Positions 27,036-33,448 of a stretch of 33,448 bases of DNA are shown one piece after another. The notes under the pieces are model-generated. The model worked only from the letters and a program-made list of their open reading frames with translations. It did no database searches and was not told where the DNA came from. This stretch comes from Clostridia bacterium (GTDB taxonomy: Bacteria > Bacillota > Clostridia > Christensenellales > CAG-1252), in NCBI GenBank assembly GCA_017961365.1, contig JAGCXI010000033.1, positions 1 to 33,448 of the forward strand, written 5' to 3'. The translations under genes and the position numbers were made by a program. How positions within the stretch are numbered: position 1 is the stretch's first letter; every line of letters begins with the position of its first letter.

Positions 27036-28376
27036 ATGCGCTCCGTCCTCGCCCTGCAAGAGCGACTCTCCGCCCCTCTTTATCTTGTGGGCGGTGCGGT
27101 ACGGAATGAGCTCTTAGGTCTTCCCATCAGTGATATAGACGTCTGTTCGTCCCTTCCCGCGCTCACCGTCAAGGAGGAGCTCGGCGAGGCTTTTTCCGTG
27201 CGCGACGTGAATCCGCGCATCGGCACGGTGAAGATCGCTTTCGGCGAGGAATACTATGAATACACGCAGTTTCGGCGCGACAGTTATCCCGTTTCCTCGG
27301 GCGCGCATCGTCCCCTCGAAGTGGAATTCGTCTCTTCGCCCGAGGAGGACGCTTTCCGCCGCGATTTCACGGTGAACGCCCTCTACAAGAGGGTGTCGGA
27401 CGGCGTGATCCTCGATCCGACGGGCGGACTCGCCGATCTCGAAAATAAGATCTTGCGCACGACGCGCTCCCCCGAAGAGGTCTTCTCGGAGGACGGGCTT
27501 CGTCTTCTGCGTCTCGTGCGTTTTGCCTCGGAGCTCGGCTTCGAGATCGAAGAAGGCACTTTCCTCGCGGCGAAGAAATACGCGGGGCTTCTCGCGGATA
27601 TCTCCCCGGAGCGCATTCGGGAAGAATTTATGAAGATCCTCCTTGCGGACGTGAAATACGGCGTTTCGGGCGCGGTTTTTCGCGGGTTGGAGCTCTGTCG
27701 GGAGATAGGACTTTACGAATATTTCCTGCCCGAGCTCTTGGAGGGGATCGGCGTGGAGCAGAAGTCCGCGTATCATAAGTACGACGTGTATTATCATACC
27801 CTCCATACGGTGGAAGCCGCTCCGCCCGGGCTCCGTCTCGCCGCCCTTTTGCACGACATCGGCAAGCCGCTCTGCGTGCGCCGCGACGGGAATATGTATT
27901 ATCATTCCTTGGAGAGCGCCGAGATGGCGGAGAAGATCCTCCTGCGCTTGCGCTTCCCGAAGAAGGAGATCGCTTGGCTGAAAGAGATCGTGCGTTGGCA
28001 TATGTTCGATTTCAACGGGCAGGCATCGGAGAATAAAAAACGGCAGTTCGTCGTCAGGGAATGGGATTATCTTGAGGACATCGTCGCCCTGAAAAATGCG
28101 GACAGCGTCGGCACGGGATATTTTAAAGAGAATGAATTCGGGAATTATCTCCTTTCTTTGAAAAAGAAACTTAAAGAGGAAGGCGTTCCCACCTCGATCC
28201 GCGCGCTTCCCGTGAAGGGTGCGGACCTCATCCGCCTCGGCGTGCCGGAGGAGAAAAGAAGCACCGTTTTGCGCGTCCTTTTGGAGCGTCTTGCCATCGA
28301 AGGGGTGAAACGGGACAGAGAGAGCGCGCTCAGAGAAGCGGAGCGCATAGCGAAAGAAACGGAGGAAGAAAATTGA
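27036..28376 (+). CDS. cca: CCA-adding tRNA nucleotidyltransferase with HD domain
   Basis: A 446-residue class II nucleotidyltransferase that builds or repairs the 3' CCA end of tRNA. The head has GGAVRNELLG (19-28) and the catalytic DID (33-35). RRDFTVNAL is at 108-116 and the downstream DPTGG follows. EDGLRLLRLVRFASELGF matches the nucleotide-selecting neck. An HD-type domain comes after it, with HDIGKP around 273-278. Some relatives only add CC or A, or make poly(A); sequence alone does not separate these with certainty. It lies one base after tilS and one base before rmuC, clearly a co-transcribed tRNA-maturation pair. Confidence 0.88.
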   Translation: MRSVLALQERLSAPLYLVGGAVRNELLGLPISDIDVCSSLPALTVKEELGEAFSVRDVNPRIGTVKIAFGEEYYEYTQFRRDSYPVSSGAHRPLEVEFVSSPEEDAFRRDFTVNALYKRVSDGVILDPTGGLADLENKILRTTRSPEEVFSEDGLRLLRLVRFASELGFEIEEGTFLAAKKYAGLLADISPERIREEFMKILLADVKYGVSGAVFRGLELCREIGLYEYFLPELLEGIGVEQKSAYHKYDVYYHTLHTVEAAPPGLRLAALLHDIGKPLCVRRDGNMYYHSLESAEMAEKILLRLRFPKKEIAWLKEIVRWHMFDFNGQASENKKRQFVVREWDYLEDIVALKNADSVGTGYFKENEFGNYLLSLKKKLKEEGVPTSIRALPVKGADLIRLGVPEEKRSTVLRVLLERLAIEGVKRDRESALREAERIAKETEEEN

Positions 28377-28377
28377 T

Positions 28378-29619
28378 ATGGAGATAGCCACCATTTTATT
28401 GCTCGTCGTGAACCTCGTGCTCACCTTCGTGCTTTTCTTCGTGAAGAAGAGAGGCGAGGGCGTCAGCGCGCGCGACGTGGAGGCGATCGTGCGGAATGAG
28501 ACGGAGTATCAGCTCAAAACCATGCAAGGCACGGTGAATGGCTCCAACGCCGCTCTTTTGAACGCCATCAAGATGCATACCGAGACGCAGGGCGCGAATA
28601 CCGATAAATTTATGAATTTCATTTTGCAAAACGCCGCCACGCAGGACAAGCGCCAGCAGGAATTTATGGCGAGCGTGGACGCGAAGCTCGAGACGATGCG
28701 GCAGGGACTCGAACGCACGCTCACGGACGTGCGCAAAGAGAATGGCGAACAGCTCGAGAAGATGCGCGTCGTCGTGGAAGAGAAGATGCAGTCCACCTTG
28801 ACGGAGCGGCTGAATCAGTCCTTCGGGCTCATCGGGGAGCAGCTCGAAAAAGTGCGCGTCGGGCTCGGCGAGATGAAGAATCTTACGGAAGGCGTCACGG
28901 ATCTCAAGCGCGTCCTCGGCGGCGTGAAGACGAGAGGCGTATGGGGCGAAGTCTCCCTCGGAACTCTCCTTGAGGAGATCCTCGTGAAAGAACAGTATGT
29001 CGTGAATGCCTCGATCGGGAATAAGCGGGAGGTGGTGGAATACGCCGTCGCGATGCCCGGAAAAGGGGAGGAGAAGATCCTTATGCCCGTCGATGCGAAA
29101 TTCCCCTTGGAGGATTATCAAAGGCTCGTGGAAGCGAGCGAAATGGGGGATAAGCCGCTGATCGAAGCGATGGGGAATGCGCTCGAGCGCCGCATCAAGG
29201 ACGAGGCGAAGAGCATTTCCGAGAAATATATCAAGCCGCCGCAGACCACGGATTTCGCCGTGATGTATCTCCCCATCGAAGGGCTCTTCGCGGAAGTGAC
29301 GAGGCGACAGGGCTTGCAGGAATACGTCCATACGAAATATCGCGTGCTCATCACGGGTCCCACGACGCTCGCAGCCCTTTTGAATAGCTTGCAGGTGGGC
29401 TTCAAGACCCTTGCCATCGAGAAAAGAAGCCGCGAGATCTGGAAATTACTCTCCGCTTTCAAGACGGAATTCGTGCGTTTCGGGGAGCTTCTCGACGCCA
29501 CGCAGAAACATATGGACAGAGCTTCGGACAGCATCCGTTCCGCCTCGGACAAGACGCTTTCCATTCAGAAGAAACTCTCCAAAGTGGAGCTTCTCGAAGA
29601 GCCGGAAGAGGAGGAATGA
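28378..29619 (+). CDS. rmuC: RmuC family protein
   Basis: A 413-residue RmuC-type protein, linked to limiting DNA rearrangement between inverted repeats. An N-terminal membrane anchor spans about residues 4-23. A long coiled coil follows (about 35-190, heptad-rich with repeated EQLEKMR and EQLEKVR). The conserved RmuC nuclease-like domain then contains GVKTRGVWGEVSLGTLLEE, MPVDAKFPLEDYQRL and AVMYLPIEGLFAEV, ending in a helical tail. GGAGG lies 12 bases before the ATG. It is the third gene of the tilS-cca-rmuC unit; a weak hairpin follows. Confidence 0.93.
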   Translation: MEIATILLLVVNLVLTFVLFFVKKRGEGVSARDVEAIVRNETEYQLKTMQGTVNGSNAALLNAIKMHTETQGANTDKFMNFILQNAATQDKRQQEFMASVDAKLETMRQGLERTLTDVRKENGEQLEKMRVVVEEKMQSTLTERLNQSFGLIGEQLEKVRVGLGEMKNLTEGVTDLKRVLGGVKTRGVWGEVSLGTLLEEILVKEQYVVNASIGNKREVVEYAVAMPGKGEEKILMPVDAKFPLEDYQRLVEASEMGDKPLIEAMGNALERRIKDEAKSISEKYIKPPQTTDFAVMYLPIEGLFAEVTRRQGLQEYVHTKYRVLITGPTTLAALLNSLQVGFKTLAIEKRSREIWKLLSAFKTEFVRFGELLDATQKHMDRASDSIRSASDKTLSIQKKLSKVELLEEPEEEE

Positions 29620-29638
29620 CCTTCTCTTTCCGATTTGC

Positions 29639-29655
29639 GTCGCCTTTTCGGCGAT
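29639..29655 (+). terminator. short hairpin after rmuC
   Basis: GTCGCC pairs with GGCGAT (six pairs including one G-U) around TTTTC and is followed by CTCTTT. A modest terminator candidate directly in front of the next promoter's -35 box. Confidence 0.4.
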
Positions 29656-29658
29656 CTC

Positions 29659-29688
29659 TTTACAAAAGAGCATATTTTATGTTATTAT
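29659..29688 (+). promoter_or_regulatory. promoter of the kinase-regulator operon, probably leaderless
   Basis: TTTACA (29659-29664) and TATTAT (29683-29688) are separated by 18 bases. The -10 box ends six bases before the kinase ATG at 29695, so transcription should start at or next to the A of the start codon. There is no Shine-Dalgarno sequence. The -35 hexamer and spacer length equal those of the recD2 promoter. Confidence 0.65.
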
Positions 29689-29694
29689 AAATAA

Positions 29695-31068
29695 ATGAGC
29701 ATTAAAAAGAAGCTTTTGCTTACTAACGTACTTATATTTTTGGTAATGGTCATCCTCGCGCTCGGGTATAATCTTTTCTCGAATGCGCTCGTGGATAAAT
29801 TCTCCGTGATGGAGACCTCCGAAGAAGAGATACGGCAAGTCAGCGAAGCGCTCGTCGCCGTCACGGACGATGATTCCAAAGCGCAGCAGCTCTCGCAGCT
29901 CGGCTATTCTCTCTCGATCTATGCGATCGTTTCGACGGGGAAGGATCTGGACGACGCGAAGCTCATCAAAGACTATGGCTATGTCGTAAAAGGGTATAAA
30001 TTCACCGTGCAGACCTCCACGCCGAAAGTGGTCCTCTTCACAAATAAGATCATGTTCGAGTCCAGACAGAACGGCAAGATCTATGCCGCCGTCAAGGTCT
30101 CGACGAGGGAAAGCACCTTCAATCTCGCGAATACCATCGCGATCGTCGTGATGATATTGACCTGCGGCGTAGCGGTCTTCCTCGCTTGCTATTATCAGTA
30201 TTACACGATCTTCCCGCCTCTTACGGCGCTGCGCGGCGGTCTGAAGCAAGTGGCGGCGGGGAATTACGCTTATCAGCTTCGCGGCGGGAATCGAGATGAG
30301 ATCGGCGCGGTCATCGGAGATTTCGAGCTTATGCGGCAGAAGCTCGCGGATCTCGAGCGGCAGAAGTCGGAGTTCGACCGTCAGCGCGGCGAGATCATCG
30401 CGGGCATCAGCCATGACCTTAAGACGCCGCTCACCACCGTGCAGGGTTATACGAAAGGGCTCTTGGACGGCGTGGCGAAGACGCCGGAAAAGACGGAGCG
30501 TTATCTTCGCACGATCTATGAGACCGCGCTTACGATGAATTCTCTCGTGAATCAGCTCAATGAGTTCTCGAAGATGGATATCGACACCATCGAGTACAGC
30601 TTCCGCGAGCGGGATATGGTGCAGCTGATCGCGGATTTCGCAGCGATCCATGTCCCCATCTACGCCACGAAGGGTCTCGTCGTGACGACGGATTTCCCGC
30701 CCGTGCCCGTGGAGGCGGATATCGATAAAGAACAGTTCCTTCGCGTCGTTCGAAACATTCTCGACAATAGCGTGAAGTATAAGGACAAGCCCGAAGGCGA
30801 GGCGCATATCAAAGTGTATTCCGACGGCGCGAACGCCGTTTTGGAGATCGGAGACAATGGTCCCGGCGTGTCCCCGCACGAGATCAATTATATCTTCGAG
30901 AGTTATTATAGAGGAGATCCGTCCAGAACGAACCCGACGACGGGCAGCGGACTCGGACTCTCCATCGTGAAGACCATCATCACCGCCCACGGAGGCACGG
31001 TGGAAGCCGTGAATGACGGCGGTTTGAAGATCATTATCAAGATTCCCCAAAGGAGGAAAAGAAGTTGA
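29695..31068 (+). CDS. sensor histidine kinase
   Basis: A 457-residue membrane sensor kinase. Membrane helix 1 spans about 7-28 and helix 2 about 146-169, enclosing an extracellular domain of roughly 115 residues with no family I recognise. A HAMP linker follows (about 170-225). Next is the dimerisation domain with the phospho-acceptor His240 in GISHDLKTPLTTVQGY. The ATPase domain shows the N box RNILDNSVKY (353-362), the G1 box DNGPG (387-391) and the G2 box GSGLGLSI (417-424). All catalytic residues are intact. It is the first gene of a four-gene operon; the response regulator start overlaps its stop. The gene order kinase-then-regulator is the less common one. Confidence 0.93.
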   Translation: MSIKKKLLLTNVLIFLVMVILALGYNLFSNALVDKFSVMETSEEEIRQVSEALVAVTDDDSKAQQLSQLGYSLSIYAIVSTGKDLDDAKLIKDYGYVVKGYKFTVQTSTPKVVLFTNKIMFESRQNGKIYAAVKVSTRESTFNLANTIAIVVMILTCGVAVFLACYYQYYTIFPPLTALRGGLKQVAAGNYAYQLRGGNRDEIGAVIGDFELMRQKLADLERQKSEFDRQRGEIIAGISHDLKTPLTTVQGYTKGLLDGVAKTPEKTERYLRTIYETALTMNSLVNQLNEFSKMDIDTIEYSFRERDMVQLIADFAAIHVPIYATKGLVVTTDFPPVPVEADIDKEQFLRVVRNILDNSVKYKDKPEGEAHIKVYSDGANAVLEIGDNGPGVSPHEINYIFESYYRGDPSRTNPTTGSGLGLSIVKTIITAHGGTVEAVNDGGLKIIIKIPQRRKRS

Positions 31069-31751
31069 GAAGAATACTGATAGTGGAAGATGAGAAGAAT
31101 ATAGCGGAGATCGAGCGCGACTATTTGGAGCTGGACGGCTTCGAAGTCGTCATCGAGAATAACGGCGCGGCGGGCTTCGGGCGCGCGGTGAAAGAGGATT
31201 TCGACCTTGTGATCCTTGACATCATGCTCCCCGATATGGACGGCTTTGAGATCTGCCGCTCTCTGCGCAAAGAGAAGGATGTCCCCATTCTGATGGTCAC
31301 GGCGAAGGTGGCGAGCATCGACAAAGTGCGCGGGCTCGGCATCGGCGCGGACGACTATATCGTGAAGCCTTTCGACCCGGCGGAGCTTGTCGCTCGCGTG
31401 AAGGCGCATATCGCGCGCTATGAGAGGATCAAAGGGAATTCGCAGGACAAAGGCGTGGACATCGAGTACCGCGATCTTGTCATCAAGCCGCTTTCGAGGC
31501 GCGTCTTCTTCCGCAATGAGGAGGTCTTCCTCACGGCGAAGGAATTCGATCTTCTTTATTTCCTCGCGAGCAATCCGAATGTCGTCTTCCGCAAAGAGAC
31601 CATCTTCGACAAGGTTTGGGGCGTGGATAGCTTCGGAGATGCGGGCACGGTCGTCGTGCACCTTACGCATATCCGCGATAAGATCCCGATGGATTATATC
31701 GAGACGGTCAGAGGCGTCGGATATCGCTTCAGCATGCAGCCCGAACAATAA
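31065..31751 (+). CDS. OmpR/PhoB family response regulator
   Basis: A 228-residue two-domain DNA-binding regulator. The receiver domain has acidic Glu8, Asp9 and Glu10, the phospho-acceptor Asp52, Thr79 and Lys101, all in the normal places. A winged-helix domain begins near residue 130, with LTAKEFDLLYFLASNPN, the recognition-helix region GTVVVHLTHIRDKI, and the final VRGVGYRF. The start is TTG at 31065, overlapping the kinase stop (TTGA), with AGGAGG upstream; the next residues, RRILIVEDE, begin the domain exactly as in relatives. It is the evident partner of the kinase, and its TAA overlaps the ATG of the PHP gene. Confidence 0.95.
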   Translation: MRRILIVEDEKNIAEIERDYLELDGFEVVIENNGAAGFGRAVKEDFDLVILDIMLPDMDGFEICRSLRKEKDVPILMVTAKVASIDKVRGLGIGADDYIVKPFDPAELVARVKAHIARYERIKGNSQDKGVDIEYRDLVIKPLSRRVFFRNEEVFLTAKEFDLLYFLASNPNVVFRKETIFDKVWGVDSFGDAGTVVVHLTHIRDKIPMDYIETVRGVGYRFSMQPEQ

Positions 31752-32470
31752 TGTTTATCGGGGATTACCACACGCATACGAAATTCAGCGACGGAAAAGG
31801 AAGCGTGTGGGAGAATGCAAGCGCCGCGCGGGAAAAGGGGCTTCGGGAGGTGGCTGTCACCGATCACGGCTTCCATATCCCCTCGATGACCTTTGCCAAG
31901 TATTTGGAAGAAAAGGATCTTTGCAAAGAGGCGGAGGACGGGCTCGGGCTTCGCGTCATCTGCGGGATCGAGGCGAATATCATCTCTTTGGAAGGGGATA
32001 TCGACGTCAAGGAGGAAGAGCTTTCCTCCATTGATTATCTGACGGTCGGCTTTCATAAATTCGCCCTTTTCAAGGGGCTCAGCGACTTCTTTAAGATGTA
32101 TGCGGTCACTTATTTCAATGAGCTTGTGAAGACGAGCGAGAAGGCGGTGGAGCGGAATACCCGCGCCGTCATCGCCGCCTTGGAAAGATATCCCGTGAAG
32201 GTGCTCACGCATATCAATCACAGCTTGAAAGTGGATGTGCCCGCCGTTGTGGCGGCTTGCGCGAAAAAAGGCGTGCTCGTGGAGCTCAATGTCAAGCACC
32301 TTGATGACCTTGACGGGCATTGGGAAGAATTGGAGAGGAGCGACGCTCGCTTTATCGTGAATTCGGACGCGCATCGTCCGTTCGAGATCGGAGAATTGGC
32401 GCCCGCCTTGGACGCCGCCCTGCGCGCGGGGATCCGAAAAGAACGCATCGTCAATTATTACGGAGAATAA
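31751..32470 (+). CDS. PHP-domain metal-dependent hydrolase
   Basis: A 239-residue PHP-fold phosphoesterase-like protein. Metal ligands are all present in order: His7 and His9 (DYHTHT), Asp14, His39 (TDHG), Glu74 (GIEANI), His102 (GFHK), His154 (LTHINH), and Asp206 with His208 (NSDAH). This pattern matches the stand-alone YcdX-like group more closely than histidinol phosphatase, but the substrate is not evident. The start overlaps the regulator stop by one base (TAATG) and there is no separate ribosome binding site, so translation is probably coupled. It may act on a phosphate ester connected with the signalling system or with the phospholipase-like protein that follows two bases later. Confidence 0.87.
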   Translation: MFIGDYHTHTKFSDGKGSVWENASAAREKGLREVAVTDHGFHIPSMTFAKYLEEKDLCKEAEDGLGLRVICGIEANIISLEGDIDVKEEELSSIDYLTVGFHKFALFKGLSDFFKMYAVTYFNELVKTSEKAVERNTRAVIAALERYPVKVLTHINHSLKVDVPAVVAACAKKGVLVELNVKHLDDLDGHWEELERSDARFIVNSDAHRPFEIGELAPALDAALRAGIRKERIVNYYGE

Positions 32471-32472
32471 GT

Positions 32473-33234
32473 ATGCCGAGACATTTTGCACATTATTATT
32501 TCTCGAATCTGCTTACGAAAGACACCTCTTACGCCCTTTCTGCGATCATTCGACTTTATCCGGACGCGTATCTTTTGGGCAGTTTCGGGACGGAGCGGAT
32601 CGTCGGGAGTGAGCATGACGAACGCCTTCGCTATGCCGATCCTTTGCAGATCTTCGGCGTCACGGCGCGCCATATCTTTACGAACGGCTCCAAGTGTCAG
32701 CTCGCTTATATGCTCGGTTATGTCTCTCATTACGCCTTGGATCGCGTCCTCGACCCTTATGAGCGGCATTTTGCGGCGAATGGCGTCGCGGGATATTTCG
32801 GCGGGGCATTGGAGACGCAGAGCGTGCGGGACATCGAAGTGGGGATCGACCGCCATATCGTGCGCGATTATCTCGGCTTGGAGAAAGCGCTCGAGCTTGT
32901 GGATCATCTCGAGATCAGAAAGCCCGTACTCGAAGAGATCGCGACGCTGTACGTGGACATTTTGAATGACCTTGCCGACATCTGCCTGAATTACAGAAAA
33001 ACGTATGCGCTCTTGGAGGGAATCAAGCTTGATATCCCGCTCTCCGAGGGGCTCGGCAGATTGGATTATATGAATCGCGAGAACCGTGAATGGCGCACGG
33101 CGAAAGGGGAGATGAGCACTCTTTCCGTGGATGAGCTGATGAAGGAAGAGAAAGAGATCGCCTATGACCTTTTGGAGGAATATATGGCGATGGCGAGAAG
33201 CAATAAGCAGATCGACGAAGCGAAATTTTATTAA
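32473..33234 (+). CDS. zinc-dependent phospholipase C-like protein
   Basis: A 253-residue protein resembling the bacterial zinc-dependent phospholipase C / 'zinc_dep_PLPC' group. The core YMLGYVSHYALDRVLDPYE (79-97) corresponds to the family pattern with a His and Asp in H-ALD. The later DIEVGIDRHIVRDYLG (120-135) corresponds to the second His-containing helix. The usual HPY is DPY here, and the N-terminal LLG-GPD motif reads LLGSFGTER, so the metal site may be altered. No signal peptide is present, so it is likely cytosolic rather than a secreted toxin. I start at ATG 32473, seven bases after GGAGA and two bases after the PHP stop; upstream in-frame codons are inside that gene. Confidence 0.7.
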   Translation: MPRHFAHYYFSNLLTKDTSYALSAIIRLYPDAYLLGSFGTERIVGSEHDERLRYADPLQIFGVTARHIFTNGSKCQLAYMLGYVSHYALDRVLDPYERHFAANGVAGYFGGALETQSVRDIEVGIDRHIVRDYLGLEKALELVDHLEIRKPVLEEIATLYVDILNDLADICLNYRKTYALLEGIKLDIPLSEGLGRLDYMNRENREWRTAKGEMSTLSVDELMKEEKEIAYDLLEEYMAMARSNKQIDEAKFY

Positions 33235-33261
33235 GAAAATCTTTTCGGAAGTCTTTCGGCT

Positions 33262-33448
33262 TCACCGCGCGTCTGTCGCGCGAACGTAATACCCTTCTTC
33301 TTCATCTTCCTCCGTCGGGAGAAAAGTCCAGTCGCTTTCTTCGTCTGGCGCAATGCCGCGTCTGCCCGCCACGCCGCAAAGGAAACGCTCCGTCCCGTCG
33401 ATCGTGACGCGCCCGAGGAGGCTTTCGTAGGAAAGTCGAACCCAATGC
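33262..33448 (-). CDS. unidentified protein, C-terminal end (partial)
   Basis: An open frame enters from the right edge and ends at TGA 33264-33262, giving 61 residues. The visible tail has the pieces HWVRLSYESLLGRVTIDG and WTFLPTEEDEEEGYYVRA. It is acidic and looks like a real protein end, with a beta-rich start and a Glu/Asp-rich loop. I do not recognise a family. A second frame on the same strand is also open over this short stretch but has a very basic, shadow-like composition. The gene would converge on the phospholipase-like gene, with 27 bases between the two stops. Confidence 0.5.
   Translation of the reverse strand, partial: HWVRLSYESLLGRVTIDGTERFLCGVAGRRGIAPDEESDWTFLPTEEDEEEGYYVRATDAR

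Overview
The window looks like a chromosomal stretch from an uncultured gut-type Bacillota (Clostridia-like) bacterium. Supporting signs are an OmpR-type regulator, an ammonia-dependent asparagine synthetase next to a type III glutamine synthetase, a SecA with a C-terminal zinc motif directly followed by prfB, Shine-Dalgarno sites of the AGGAGG type, and moderately high GC with strong use of GCG, ATC and GAG codons. No rRNA, tRNA, CRISPR, insertion sequence or phage gene was seen. Family names come from reading motifs by eye, not from searches.

Layout. 1-2576 (+): tail of mnmA, two overlapping CPBP membrane proteases, tadA. 2671-10129 (+): promoter, rpoB and rpoC; rpoC is broken into two frames by what looks like one missing G at 8616-8618. 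10193-12216 (+): metK and an alpha/beta hydrolase. 12278-15260 (+): promoter, recD2 and overlapping comF. 15379-20239 (+): promoter, secA, prfB, tsaD, ending at a strong terminator hairpin shared with the convergent unit. 20391-23501 (-): asnA then glnN. 23592-24366 (+): nadE, divergent from asnA. 24363-24833: a repeat with long imperfect terminal inverted arms and internal direct repeats. 24853-25353 (+): trmL. 25419-25716 (+): a short ferredoxin gene with its own promoter and terminator. 25736-29619 (+): tilS, cca, rmuC. 29659-33234 (+): sensor kinase, response regulator, PHP hydrolase and a zinc phospholipase C-like protein in one tight operon. 33262-33448 (-): 3' end of an unidentified gene.

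How the genes work together. Most are housekeeping genes: transcription (rpoBC), tRNA maturation (mnmA, tadA, tsaD, trmL, tilS, cca), translation termination (prfB), secretion (secA), methyl-donor supply (metK), DNA repair or uptake (recD2, comF, rmuC) and ammonia assimilation (asnA, glnN, nadE). The points most worth a second look are the split rpoC, the inverted-repeat element between nadE and trmL, two promoters that appear to give leaderless mRNAs (recD2 and the kinase operon), the loss of the prfB frameshift site, and the kinase/regulator/PHP/phospholipase-like operon.
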